Source: Hymenobacter psoromatis (lineage in GTDB: Bacteria; Bacteroidota; Bacteroidia; Cytophagales; Hymenobacteraceae). From it: a stretch of DNA of 64,000 nucleotides. Of the stretch, positions 49,612 to 59,053 are shown piece after piece. Below the pieces are notes generated by a model. That model was not told where the DNA came from. It searched no databases and saw only the letters and a program-made list of their open reading frames with translations. How positions within the stretch are numbered: position 1 is the first letter of the stretch; every line of letters begins with the position of its first letter. Made by a program: the position numbers and the translations under genes. The stretch covers positions 2,914,001-2,978,000 of the forward strand of contig CP014771.1 in assembly GCA_001596155.1 (NCBI GenBank). Reading direction: 5' to 3'.

Positions 49612-50660
49612 GATAGGGCGGTGGCAACAGGGCGGGAAGAATCGGCCGGGGCGGCGTTGGGCTGGTCGGGGGGGGTAGGGCCAGTGGGGTGGCCGCCGGG
49701 GCGCAGGGCCATAATGGTTTCGGCGGAACTCTCGGGCACTTCCCAGCCTTGCAACACTTTGGCGAGGGGTAGGCGCTCACCCAGCCAGGTCAGCACGCGC
49801 CAGCGGGCACCGTGGTAAAACCGGAACAGCGTCGAGCGCTCGGCCAGCTCCTTTTCATCGAAGCGATACACCGAAAACGCGTGTTGCGCGAAGTAATCTT
49901 TCGGAAAAGCGTAGGGCAGGCCCCAGCGCTCGGGCTTGCGGTTTTCGGGCAGGTAGGCGGTGCCGAAGAGCCAGTCCCAGACCGCGAACTTGGTCGAGAA
50001 GTTGGCGAAATACACTTCCTCGTGGTCGGCGTGGTGCCAGAGGTGCATCTCGGGGCCGTTGATAACATATTGCAGCTTACCCGATTTCACGTTGATGTTG
50101 GCGTGAATGTACATGCCCCACACCGCATCAATCAGCGCCTTTATCGGCACCACAATCGGGTTGGCCCCCAGCAGAATAATGGGCGCAAACTCGATAGTCT
50201 GGTTGATAATAATCTCCACGATGTGCGAGCGCGAGCCGGCCAGCCAGTCCACCTGCTTGCCCGAGTGGTGCGCCTCGTGGGTGCGCCAGAAGAAGGCGCT
50301 GTTGTGCTGAAAGCGGTGAAACCAGTAGATGTAAAAGTCGTGGGTCAGCACGAAAAAGCCCACCTGCGTGGCCACCGGCCAACTGCTCACTAAGTGGAAC
50401 CGCGCCCCAAAATGTGCCGCCAGCGGCGCGATGATGAACCCGAAAATCAGAATTTGCAGGAAGTAGCTCTGCACCAGCGTGTACCAGAAAAGGTCCACGA
50501 ACAGCCCTTCACGGAAGAACGGCAAGCCCTTGCGGTACGGAAACTTGCGCTCCAGCACCAGCAAAACTACCACCGCTAGCAATAGTATCGGCGTGGTAAT
50601 CAGCGTGGTGCGGGCCACGGGATTCAGGCCGTGGTAGAAATGGCTTATCGTCTCTAGCAT
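49608..50660 (-). CDS. Sterol desaturase/fatty acid hydroxylase superfamily protein
   Basis: A 350-residue integral membrane di-iron enzyme. The histidine boxes are visible: HDFYIYWFHRFQHN (H107, H115, H119), THEAHH (H128, H131, H132), and MHLWHHADHE (H206, H209, H210, H213). Hydrophobic segments precede them (TLITTPILLLAVVVLLVLE near 19-38). Members hydroxylate or desaturate sterols, fatty acids or carotenoids; the substrate is not evident. The C-terminus is proline-rich. It is first in a two-gene operon with the SMR gene (4-bp overlap). Confidence 0.9.
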   Translation of the reverse strand: MLETISHFYHGLNPVARTTLITTPILLLAVVVLLVLERKFPYRKGLPFFREGLFVDLFWYTLVQSYFLQILIFGFIIAPLAAHFGARFHLVSSWPVATQVGFFVLTHDFYIYWFHRFQHNSAFFWRTHEAHHSGKQVDWLAGSRSHIVEIIINQTIEFAPIILLGANPIVVPIKALIDAVWGMYIHANINVKSGKLQYVINGPEMHLWHHADHEEVYFANFSTKFAVWDWLFGTAYLPENRKPERWGLPYAFPKDYFAQHAFSVYRFDEKELAERSTLFRFYHGARWRVLTWLGERLPLAKVLQGWEVPESSAETIMALRPGGHPTGPTPPDQPNAAPADSSRPVATALS

Positions 50661-50710
50661 AACGAGTACTGACTAGTTGGCTTCCCTAACCCTTTCTGGC
50701 GAACGAATGT

Positions 50711-50755
50711 TCTGACGTTTTTAGCCCGCATCCTCTGCGGGCTAAAAACGTCAGA
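50711..50755 (-). terminator. Terminator of the surface-sugar operon
   Basis: A perfect 20-bp stem (arm TCTGACGTTTTTAGCCCGCA) with a 5-nt loop, 8 bp after the neuB stop. T-rich stretches lie on both sides. Confidence 0.85.
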
Positions 50756-50763
50756 AAAAAGAT

Positions 50764-51648
50764 TTACGCGGCCGTTACCTCGCGGCGCAGGCGGCGCAGG
50801 GGCTCTTTCTCGCTCTCATATACCACCTTCACGCCGTCGCCGAGGCCGGCTTCGGTGTCGCGGATGTCGCGCACCATCTTGGCCAGGCCGCCGGGCTCCA
50901 CGCTGGCCGCGTGGTCGCTACCCCACATGGCGCGGTCGAGGGTAAAGTGGCGCTCCACGAAGGTGGCGCCCAGAGCCACGGCCGTTACGGTGGTGCTCAG
51001 GCCGGTCTCGTGGCCCGAGTAGCCGATGGGCGTGCCCGGAAACTGCGCTTGCAGGGTCGAAATCATGCGCAGGTTCAGCTCCTGCGGGGGGCAGGGGTAG
51101 GCCGAGGTGCTGTGCGCAATCATCAGCTTGTCAAGGCCAACATGCTTCACGGCGTCGGTAATTTCCTGCTGGGTGCTCATGCCGGTGCTCAGCATGAGCG
51201 GGCGGCCGGTGGCGCGCACGCGGTCGAGCAGCGGCTTGTCGGTGAGCGAGGCCGAGGCCATCTTGTACATCACCGGGTTGAACTGCTCCATGAAATCGAC
51301 CGACGGCTCGTCCCAACACGAGGCAAACCAGTCGATGCCGCGGGCCTTGCAATAGTCGTCGATGGCCGTGTATTCTTCAAGGCCAAACTCCGTTTTGCGC
51401 TTGTAGTCAATGTAGCTCATGCGGCCCCAGGGCGTGTCGCGCATTTTCTCCCACTGGTCCTTGGGCACGCACAGCTCGGGGGTGCGCTTCTGAAACTTCA
51501 CGGCGTCGGCGCCGGCCGTCACGGCCGCGTCGATGAGCTGCTTGGCTAGGTCGAGCGAGCCGTTGTGGTTGATGCCGATTTCGGCAATGATATAGCACGG
51601 TTGGCCGGGGCCAATGGCGCGGCTCTTTTTGATTTGAACTATCGACAT
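50764..51648 (-). CDS. neuB: NeuB-family PEP-dependent sugar-acid synthase without SAF domain
   Basis: A 294-residue TIM-barrel synthase condensing phosphoenolpyruvate with an aldose to form a nonulosonate-type keto acid. Signature regions: YIIAEIGINHNGSLDLAKQLI, GADAVKFQKRTPELCVP, YKMASASLTDKPLL, MLSTGMSTQQEI, and IGYSGHETGLSTTVTAVALGA. Standard NeuB proteins have about 340-350 residues with a C-terminal antifreeze-like SAF domain; this one ends shortly after the barrel (RRLRREVTAA). It is the last gene of an eight-gene operon and is followed by a strong terminator. The gene symbol denotes the family; the sugar made is not known. Confidence 0.88.
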   Translation of the reverse strand: MSIVQIKKSRAIGPGQPCYIIAEIGINHNGSLDLAKQLIDAAVTAGADAVKFQKRTPELCVPKDQWEKMRDTPWGRMSYIDYKRKTEFGLEEYTAIDDYCKARGIDWFASCWDEPSVDFMEQFNPVMYKMASASLTDKPLLDRVRATGRPLMLSTGMSTQQEITDAVKHVGLDKLMIAHSTSAYPCPPQELNLRMISTLQAQFPGTPIGYSGHETGLSTTVTAVALGATFVERHFTLDRAMWGSDHAASVEPGGLAKMVRDIRDTEAGLGDGVKVVYESEKEPLRRLRREVTAA

Positions 51649-51655
51649 CTCTGGT

Positions 51656-51815
51656 ACTGAAAAAATGTGAGAATGTAAAAGGTGTGAAAACGCGCGGGGC
51701 TTGGATGAAGCTAGCGGGTGAGGTAAGAAAGGTGACGGATTGAAAGAAGAAATATTTTCTCTTTTCCTGCTTTCACAAAAAGCATATTTTCACATTTCTC
51801 ACATTTTCACATTAG
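51656..51815. repeat. Family H palindrome in the KdsC-NeuB gap
   Basis: The left arm TGAAAAAATGTGAGAATGT (from about 51658) matches the complement of the right arm ending near 51815 (TGAAAATGTGAGAAATGT) imperfectly, around a long loop. Confidence 0.6.
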
Positions 51816-51822
51816 TAAAAAA

Positions 51823-52350
51823 CTACTCCGAGCCCTTATCCACAGGGGTCCTACCCCCCTGGCAGCTAATAATCAGCTCGGCCAGCTCGCGAAAAGCACC
51901 GTGGCCGCCCCGCGCCCGGCAGCGGTAGTCGGCCGCCTCGCGGGCAAAAACGGTAGCATCGCCGGGGCAGGCGGCCAGCCCCACCAGCCCCAGAATGGGC
52001 ACATCGTTGGTATCGTCGCCGATGAAGGCGACCTGCTCGGCCGTGAGATTCAGGCGCGTTAAAATCTCCGCCAGCAGCGGGGCCTTATCCTTGATACCCA
52101 AGTGTAACTCCGTGATTTTGAGCTTATCGGCACGCTTCTGCACCGAAGGTGAGCGCTCACCGGTGACAATGCCCGTCTCCACGCCCACGGCGCGCAGGCG
52201 CTCCACACCCATGCCATCGCGGATGTTGAAGCGCTTGAGCACCTCGCCGCTTTCGCCGTAATACACGCCACCGTCGGTCAGCACGCCATCGCAATCGGTG
52301 AGGACGAGCTTGATGCGGCGGGCTTTAGCGGCTAGTTCGGCGTGCTTCAT
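51823..52350 (-). CDS. KdsC-like HAD phosphatase (nonulosonate/KDO-phosphate phosphatase)
   Basis: A 175-residue C0-type HAD phosphatase: motif I LVLTDCDGVLTDGG (DxD), motif II VTGERSPSVQKRADKL, motif IV IGDDTNDVPILGLVG. Small KdsC-type enzymes remove phosphate from KDO-8-P, or from 9-phosphates of nonulosonates in Bacteroides. With NeuB next door this suggests that the synthase uses a phosphorylated aldose, so the product needs dephosphorylation before CMP activation (inference). ATG at 52350 was chosen; upstream open frame (to 52482) is palindrome-derived. Confidence 0.88.
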   Translation of the reverse strand: MKHAELAAKARRIKLVLTDCDGVLTDGGVYYGESGEVLKRFNIRDGMGVERLRAVGVETGIVTGERSPSVQKRADKLKITELHLGIKDKAPLLAEILTRLNLTAEQVAFIGDDTNDVPILGLVGLAACPGDATVFAREAADYRCRARGGHGAFRELAELIISCQGGRTPVDKGSE

Positions 52351-52395
52351 GTAAAGGTTTGGTGAAATTCTATCCGAAATTAATACACAATCGGC

Positions 52396-52488
52396 AGTAG
52401 CGCGGACACTGCGAGTCCGCCCGTGGTATCGTTGAACGATATTACTAAACAGCTTTCCCACGCGCGGACTCGCAGCGTCCACGCTACT
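52396..52488. repeat. Family A palindrome in the SDR-KdsC gap
   Basis: The left arm AGTAGCGCGGACACTGCGAG (from 52396) and mirrored right arm end at 52488, touching the SDR stop codon (52488-52490). Confidence 0.78.
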
Positions 52489-53294
52489 TAAATGGCCGTC
52501 CAGCCGCCATCCACCACGAGGTTAGCGCCCGTCATGTAGGCCGAGGCGTCGGAGGCCAGGAACACCACCGCGCCCTGGTAGTCGGTGGGCGCGGCCATGC
52601 GGCCGAGCGGTGTTTTAGCGCTATACTGCTTCACAAAAAAAGCGTCCTGGCTATTCTCTACCCCCCCCGGCGAGAGCGTATTCACCCGCACGCCCCGCGT
52701 GCCCCAGTAGGCCGCCAGGTAGCGGGTGAAATTCACGACTGCGCCCTTCGTGGTGGGGTAGGACGGTGATTTATAGAAGGTTTGCTCCCCGGCCTCGTTG
52801 CGGTAAATGCTCTGGTCCGGCCCCACGAGGCCGTAGGTACTGGCCACGTTAATAATGGAGCCGTGGCCCTGCTCGGCCATCGGCGTGCCGAACACCTGCG
52901 CCGCCAGAAAGACGCCCGTCACGTTCACCTCCAACACCTGCCGAAACGTGGCCACCGGGAAATTCTCAAACTTGCTGAGGTCGGCGGCCATCGCCGGGTT
53001 CTCAAACATGTCGTTAATGGCCGCATTATTCACCAAAATGTCGATGTGCCCGAATTGCCTGATAATGGTATCACGCGCGGCGGCCAGCGACTCGGGCGAG
53101 GTAACGTCCACGGCGAGGGGTAGGTGCACGGCACCGGGCAGGCCGGCGGCCACCTCGCGGGCCTTGTCGAGGTGCAGGTCGGCTACTACCACGTTGGCAC
53201 CGGCGAGGGCCAGGGCCTCGCAATGCTTCTGGCCAATGAGGCCGCACGCGCCGGTGACGATGGCCGTTTTGTTGGTTAGGTCGAAGAAATTCAT
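52488..53294 (-). CDS. Short-chain dehydrogenase/reductase in the surface-sugar operon
   Basis: A 268-residue classical SDR: nucleotide motif TGACGLIG (TGxxxGxG), DILVNNAAIND, catalytic Ser in INVASTYG, and YPTTK (YxxxK). It ends GANLVVDGGWTAI like typical sugar or acyl SDRs. In the operon it lies between the class III aminotransferase and the KdsC-like phosphatase, so oxidation or reduction of a sugar intermediate is likely; related SDRs occur in flagellin-glycan (PtmA-type) clusters. The ATG at 53294 starts MNFFDLTNKTAIVTG; an upstream start to 53327 adds nothing conserved. Confidence 0.9.
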   Translation of the reverse strand: MNFFDLTNKTAIVTGACGLIGQKHCEALALAGANVVVADLHLDKAREVAAGLPGAVHLPLAVDVTSPESLAAARDTIIRQFGHIDILVNNAAINDMFENPAMAADLSKFENFPVATFRQVLEVNVTGVFLAAQVFGTPMAEQGHGSIINVASTYGLVGPDQSIYRNEAGEQTFYKSPSYPTTKGAVVNFTRYLAAYWGTRGVRVNTLSPGGVENSQDAFFVKQYSAKTPLGRMAAPTDYQGAVVFLASDASAYMTGANLVVDGGWTAI

Positions 53295-53315
53295 GGAAGT
53301 ATTATCGCCGCCCCA

Positions 53316-53490
53316 CGTTAACCTCACCCCCTAGCCCCCTCTCCTGCGGAGAGGGGGGACTAGCTTCTAGTTTTAGTTTCTAGAAACGACAAGGGTAAGA
53401 CGGTTTGCAGGGCGTTAAAGCAGCTAGAGCTAAAACTAAAAGCTAGTTTCCCCTCTCTTTTGGAAAGGGGGTTAGGGGGTGAGGTTGACG
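53316..53490. repeat. Family G palindrome with a second palindrome nested inside
   Basis: The outer arms CCTCACCCCCTAGCCCCCTC (53322 onward) and complement (to about 53484) enclose inner arms CTAGTTTTAGTTTCTAG and CTAGAGCTAAAACTAAAAG. It fills the gap between aminotransferase and SDR. Confidence 0.78.
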
Positions 53491-53512
53491 TGAGGTGAAC
53501 CGTGCGAACTAA

Positions 53513-54814
<1,302 letters not shown>

Positions 54815-54843
54815 AGGATGGGCTTGATTATTCTTTGTAAAAG

Positions 54844-54939
54844 TAGAACGTCATGCTGACGAAGGAAGCATCTCTACCGCTTCGTTGAACGACTCGGGTG
54901 AAGCGGTAGAGATGCTTCCTTCGTCAGCATGACGTTCTA
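54844..54939. repeat. Family C palindrome, perfect 40-bp arms
   Basis: The left arm 54844-54883 (TAGAACGTCATGCTGACGAA and onward) matches the complement of 54900-54939 without mismatch. This perfection suggests recent spread or gene conversion. Confidence 0.85.
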
Positions 54940-54954
54940 TTAGGCTTATGGCCG

Positions 54955-55908
54955 TTACTCGGCAAATTCGTTTTCGACCACTTTGGTCTTCGCGCCGAAG
55001 GTATGCTCTCCGTCGCCCAAACGCTCGCCGATGCGGCGGGCAATGTGCTGGCCGGTAAAGCCTTCGTATTCGAGCACTTCACTCAGCAGGCCGGGCTTGT
55101 ACCAGCGCTCTTTCAGGGCCAGCGGCAGCACTTTGGCGGTCAGCTCATTTGCTAATAAAAGCTCGGCCAAAATGGAGTAGAGGCCGCCGGTCTGGAAGTG
55201 GTCCTCCACGGTCACGACGAGGCTACCCCCCTTCACGACGTTAAGCACGGCGGCTTCGTCCAAGGGCTTGAGGCTGCGCAGGTTCACGAGGCCCACCGAG
55301 TAGCCGGCTTCGGTGAGCAAGTCCCTGGCAATCAAGGTTTGCTCGAAGAGCATCCCATAAGTGAGGATAGTAACGTCAGTGCCTTCGGCCACGATTTCGG
55401 CCTTGCCCATTTCATACGGCGCGTGCTCGTAAGTGGCGGGGCGGGTGTTCACGCGCAGGTAGGCGGGGTCGGGTGAGGCCCAGATGGCGGGCAGCATGGC
55501 CAGCATATCATCCTCGTCGGCGGGCGCGAAAACCGTCATGCCCGGAATGCCGCGCATCAGCGAAACGTCCTCGATGGCCTGGTGGGTAGGGCCGTTGCCA
55601 TCCGACAAAAAGCCGGGCACGAAAGCGCTGATTTTCACCGGCAAGTGCGGAATGCCCACATCGGTGCGGATAAACTCAAACGCCCGCAGCGTGAGGAAAG
55701 TAGCCAGCGCGTGGACCACCGGCACGCGCCCGCGCAAGGCCAGGCCGGCCGCCGCCCCAATCATAGTTTGCTCCGTGATGCCGGTGTCGATGAAACGCGG
55801 ACCCAGCGGGCCGGGCAGGTTGCGAATAAGGGCGCGGTTTTCGGCCGTCATCACCAGCAGGCGCTCGTCGGCCAGGGCAGTTTCGTGGATAAGCTGTTCG
55901 TAATTCAT
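54955..55908 (-). CDS. Transketolase, C-terminal subunit
   Basis: A 317-residue protein equivalent to the pyrimidine-binding and C-terminal domains of transketolase: FIDTGITEQTMIGAAAGLALRG (with the catalytic Glu), GFLSDGNGPTHQAIEDVSLMRGIPG, and YEGFTGQHIARRIGERLGD. It pairs with the N-terminal subunit encoded just upstream to make a split, TPP-dependent ketol transferase. Central-metabolism transketolase is usually a single chain, and this pair sits inside a sugar-acid operon, so it probably makes a dedicated precursor by two-carbon transfer (inference). Confidence 0.88.
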   Translation of the reverse strand: MNYEQLIHETALADERLLVMTAENRALIRNLPGPLGPRFIDTGITEQTMIGAAAGLALRGRVPVVHALATFLTLRAFEFIRTDVGIPHLPVKISAFVPGFLSDGNGPTHQAIEDVSLMRGIPGMTVFAPADEDDMLAMLPAIWASPDPAYLRVNTRPATYEHAPYEMGKAEIVAEGTDVTILTYGMLFEQTLIARDLLTEAGYSVGLVNLRSLKPLDEAAVLNVVKGGSLVVTVEDHFQTGGLYSILAELLLANELTAKVLPLALKERWYKPGLLSEVLEYEGFTGQHIARRIGERLGDGEHTFGAKTKVVENEFAE

Positions 55909-55931
55909 TTCTTAATGACGTAAGAGCTGTT

Positions 55932-56054
55932 TGTCATTGCGAGCGCAACGAAGTGGAGCGCGGCAATCTTTCCTGGTCGTCCTTGGCATTGAGCTAGTAA
56001 ACCCAACGTGAAGGAAAGATTGCCGCGCTCCACTTCGTTGCGCTCGCAATGACA
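55932..56054. repeat. Family D palindrome, perfect 42-bp arms
   Basis: The left arm 55932-55973 begins TGTCATTGCGAGCGCAACGA; its perfect complement is 56013-56054. It fills the gap between the two transketolase subunit genes. Confidence 0.85.
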
Positions 56055-56064
56055 GACGAATTAA

Positions 56065-56922
56065 TTAGCGGACGGTGAGGGTTTCGCTGGTGAGCGTGGT
56101 GGCCTCCTGGCTGTGCAACTCTTTGAGCAGCTCGACCACCTCGTCGCTGCTGAAGTTGCAGAACCAGCGGTCGGCGCGGCGCTCGATGCTGGGTAGGCCG
56201 CGGCCGCGCACCGTGTCGCAGATGATAACGGAAGGCTTGGTATCGCTGAAGGGTAGGGCCGTGAAGGCTTCTTCTAAGGCCGCGAAATCGTGGCCGTCGA
56301 TTCGCTTTACTACCGCGCCGAAGGCCTCGAACTTGGGAGCCAGCGGCTCCAGCGGAATGAGGTCTTCGGTAGCGATGTTGGCCTGGAAATGATTGCGGTC
56401 TACTACGATGGTTAAGTTATTGACCTGATGGGCACTGGCCACCAGCAGGGCTTCCCAGCAAGTACCCTCGTTCAGTTCGCCGTCGCCGGTGATGACGATA
56501 ACGTGCTGATTCTGGCCGCGCATCCGCGCATCGAGGGCCACGCCCAGCGCCACGCTCGGCAGGTGGCCCAGTGAGCCCGAATGAAACTCCACGCCCGGCA
56601 CGCTGCGGTTGGGGTGCCAGTAGATGGAGTCATTGGCTTTCAGGTGGTTGGCCAGGCGCTCCTTGGGCATGAAACCTAGCTCGGCGAAGGTGCCGTAAAG
56701 GGCCGGCACGTCGTGGCCCTTGCTCAGGAAAAGGTAGTCGCGCGCGGGGTCGGTGAGGTTGCCGGGGTGCACGTTGAGGAAATCGGCGTAGAGGTACACC
56801 AGCAGGTCGGCGCAGCTCAGCGAGGCCCCGGTGAAGCAGCCGCCATCGGTGCTCAGGCGCACGATGTGCTCGCGCACGCGCAGAGCTAGGGCTTTTAGTT
56901 CGTCTTGTTTTTCGAGGGTCAT
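56065..56922 (-). CDS. Transketolase, N-terminal (TPP-binding) subunit
   Basis: A 285-residue subunit with the diphosphate-binding motif GDGELNEGTCWEALLVASAHQVNNLTIVVDRNHFQ (the GDG-N motif, about residues 143-177), and upstream FLSKGHDVPALYGTFAELG and SLGHLPSVALGVALDARM typical of transketolase N-domains. The start MTLEKQDELKAL (56922) was preferred; the frame extends to 56946 over a palindrome. It acts with the C-terminal subunit downstream; the two are separated by a palindrome rather than translationally coupled. Confidence 0.88.
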   Translation of the reverse strand: MTLEKQDELKALALRVREHIVRLSTDGGCFTGASLSCADLLVYLYADFLNVHPGNLTDPARDYLFLSKGHDVPALYGTFAELGFMPKERLANHLKANDSIYWHPNRSVPGVEFHSGSLGHLPSVALGVALDARMRGQNQHVIVITGDGELNEGTCWEALLVASAHQVNNLTIVVDRNHFQANIATEDLIPLEPLAPKFEAFGAVVKRIDGHDFAALEEAFTALPFSDTKPSVIICDTVRGRGLPSIERRADRWFCNFSSDEVVELLKELHSQEATTLTSETLTVR

Positions 56923-56941
56923 AGTAAACGTTTGAATCGTT

Positions 56942-56971
56942 GTCATGCTGAGCTTGCCGAAGCATGACGTT
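56942..56971. repeat. Short family C palindrome in the SpsF-transketolase gap
   Basis: GTCATGCT (from 56942) pairs with AGCATGAC (to about 56969) around GAGCTTGCCGA. This is a minimal remnant of the longer family C element. Confidence 0.65.
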
Positions 56972-56980
56972 CTTATTAAT

Positions 56981-57775
56981 TTACAATTGCTTTGTATTAC
57001 CCGCGTCCACCGTCCGCAACTCGTCCAAGTGATTGCGGTACCAGTTCACGCCGGCTAGGTCAGCATTTAAGGCGTAAATGTCTGGCCTTTGTTTTAATAA
57101 AGTCAGGATATCAGCCAGCCCAAAACGCGGATTGACTGGATAAAGCGCTTCGTACACGACTTTAATGAACTCATAATCAGCCGGATAGTCGATGGTGAAA
57201 CGGTGCGACATCGAGTAGTCCAGGCCCGTTTCCCAAACTACGCTGGCCAGGCGGAAGCGGTCGGGGTTCTCCCAGAAGAAGGGGGTAGTGTGCTCGCGCT
57301 CCAGCGGGCGGCGGGCTTCGCGCCAGGCCGTTTCGAGGGCCGCGAGGGTCATCACTTCCACGTCGTTGCCGTCGGGGTAGGTGGCGGGGTGCAGGTTGCT
57401 CACGAAGTCATACTGGCCCTTCGTCGCCTCAAAAAAGCCGAGGACTTTATCAATAATGGCCGGGTCGATGAGCGGGCAGTCGCTGGGGATTTTTACTACC
57501 CCCTCCGTTTCGCCAAAGTGCAGCGCGGCCTGGTAGTGGCGGTCGAGCAGGTCGAGGGCGCTGCCCCGAAATACCTCAATGCCATGCTGTTGGCACAGCT
57601 CGGCCAGCGGGTCGTCGCTGGGCTCGTCGGTGGTGATGACGGCCACGCGGCCCGCTAGCCGCGCCTGCCGCACGCGCTCGACCTGGCGCACCAGCAGCGG
57701 CCGGCCCACGAGGTCGAGGCTGACTTTATCGGGGAGGCGCGAGGAGCCGCGCCGGGCCTGAATGAGGGTGAGCAT
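56981..57775 (-). CDS. SpsF-like CMP-sugar cytidylyltransferase
   Basis: A 264-residue nucleotidyltransferase of the SpsF/NeuA-like group. The N-terminal signature LIQARRGSSRLPDKVSLDLVGRPLL (residues about 4-28) is the nucleotide-binding loop. KIPSDCPLIDPAIIDKVL carries the metal-binding Asp region, and HPATYPDGNDVEVMTLAALETAW is typical of SpsF. It would activate the NeuB-derived acid with CTP in the cytoplasm. Start MLTLIQA (57775) chosen; the upstream open frame (to 57949) is antisense-like repeat sequence. Confidence 0.87.
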   Translation of the reverse strand: MLTLIQARRGSSRLPDKVSLDLVGRPLLVRQVERVRQARLAGRVAVITTDEPSDDPLAELCQQHGIEVFRGSALDLLDRHYQAALHFGETEGVVKIPSDCPLIDPAIIDKVLGFFEATKGQYDFVSNLHPATYPDGNDVEVMTLAALETAWREARRPLEREHTTPFFWENPDRFRLASVVWETGLDYSMSHRFTIDYPADYEFIKVVYEALYPVNPRFGLADILTLLKQRPDIYALNADLAGVNWYRNHLDELRTVDAGNTKQL

Positions 57776-57790
57776 ACTTTTTGGAATCGT

Positions 57791-57885
57791 TGTCATGCTC
57801 ACGAAGAAGCATCTCTGCCGCTTCGTTCGCCTAATTGAATTATTACCCCACGCGAGATGCTTCGCGAGGCTCAGCATGACGTTCA
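57791..57885. repeat. Family C palindrome overlapping the end of the glycosyltransferase-like gene
   Basis: GTCATGCTCACGAAGAAGCA at left and AGATGCTTCGCGAGGCTCAG with CATGACGTT at right form an imperfect palindrome. Its right arm encodes the last residues and stop of the gene ending at 57843. Confidence 0.75.
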
Positions 57886-58919
57886 TTTTTGATTTCAACC
57901 GGCTGATACTGCCGTAAAAACTGCGGCCCCGAGCCTTTGAAACGGCCAAACTGCCGGCAAATGTCGGCGATGTGCTCGGCGCTGGTGCCGCCGTTCTGGA
58001 TGGGCAGCTTGCGCTGGAGGTCAGCCATGTCGAAGTACGAATGCACCGGAATGCCCAGCGCCAGACCCACGTAAGCCACTGTGCTGTACTGGGTTATTAA
58101 TTCTACCGAGTTGGCAATCATCTCCTCGGTGTTGCCTTCGGTGTAGATGAGGGCGCTGGGCGGGGCATATTTTTTGACCTCGGCCGTGGCGCGAGCCATG
58201 TCCTCGTTGGGATGAAACTTGAAAATCATGGGCCGGCCGGCGGCGATGCGCGTGGCGTGGCGAATGAACTTCTTGCGGTTGTCGCGCCGGAAGGTTTCGC
58301 GCATGTCGGTGGTGGCGACGAGCACGTAGCCGCGATGCGGAAAAGTATTCTGCCGCAGCTTTTCTATGTCATCGAAATTGGGAATGCCCGTGACCACGAT
58401 TTTATCCTTATTAACCCCGATTTTGGCGAAGTGCTCGGCGTAGCCGGGCGAAGCCACGCAGTACACGTCGCAGCAATTATTCATGCCATTGAGCGAGGTG
58501 CCGATGGCCAGGATGGGGAAGCGGGTGAATCGCTTCACGAGGCGCGCCCATAGGTGAAGCGGGTCGGTCATGCCCTCCTGCACGAAAACTGACTTGCTGG
58601 TTTTCAGCAGGTTCCAGGGCACCACGATGTCGGAGCAGCACACGATGAGGTCGTATTGGTGACGCAGCTCGCGGTTTTCAAAATCGCGGCGCAGCTGGTG
58701 CTGGGCCACGTAGCGGTCGGCTTTTTCCTTCACCAGGCCCTGCACAATGGTCTTGTCCAGGATGTTGTTGCGTAGCAGCCACTCGTAGAAGCCGCGCATC
58801 CAGCCATCGTAATAGAGCTGGCTGAAGTAGGGTTCATACTCCTCTTCGAGCAACTGCGCCACCCGGTGCATCTGGGTAGTCTGGTTGGGCGAGCCAATAA
58901 GGTATAGCGCTTTTTTCAC
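57843..58919 (-). CDS. CDP-glycerol glycerophosphotransferase-like GT-B protein
   Basis: A 358-residue cytoplasmic protein starting at GTG (58919, VKKALYLIGSPNQTTQMHRV). The C-terminal half shows the CDP-glycerol/capsule glycosyltransferase pattern: VLVATTDMRETFRRDNRKK, PMIFKFHPNEDM, ALIYTEGNTEEMIANSVELITQYSTVAYVGLALGIPVHS (about residues 256-294). It is the first gene of the operon and may transfer the CMP-activated sugar or a related unit to a surface glycan, or act as a regulatory homologue (inference). The last about 12 residues (RHAEPREASRVG) are encoded by a palindromic repeat, so the C-terminus was extended or replaced. Confidence 0.78.
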   Translation of the reverse strand: MKKALYLIGSPNQTTQMHRVAQLLEEEYEPYFSQLYYDGWMRGFYEWLLRNNILDKTIVQGLVKEKADRYVAQHQLRRDFENRELRHQYDLIVCCSDIVVPWNLLKTSKSVFVQEGMTDPLHLWARLVKRFTRFPILAIGTSLNGMNNCCDVYCVASPGYAEHFAKIGVNKDKIVVTGIPNFDDIEKLRQNTFPHRGYVLVATTDMRETFRRDNRKKFIRHATRIAAGRPMIFKFHPNEDMARATAEVKKYAPPSALIYTEGNTEEMIANSVELITQYSTVAYVGLALGIPVHSYFDMADLQRKLPIQNGGTSAEHIADICRQFGRFKGSGPQFLRQYQPVEIKNERHAEPREASRVG

Positions 58920-58922
58920 TCG

Positions 58923-58952
58923 CAAAAGGTAGGTAGGCCTACAAAAATACAA
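58923..58952 (-). promoter_or_regulatory. Candidate promoter of the surface-sugar operon
   Basis: On the minus strand TTG (58952-58950), 18 nt, then TACCTTTTG (58931-58923), close to TAnnTTTG with one extra T. It lies only 3 nt upstream of the GTG start, implying a leaderless or nearly leaderless transcript if correct. Confidence 0.4.
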
Positions 58953-59053
58953 CGGCAGCCGAATGACGGACGGTTGGGCGGGGGTAGGAAAACGGGTACG
59001 CCGGGTGGCTTGTTTTTACTTTCGGCCTCGTTCCCGTCCAACTTTGCCTTGGT

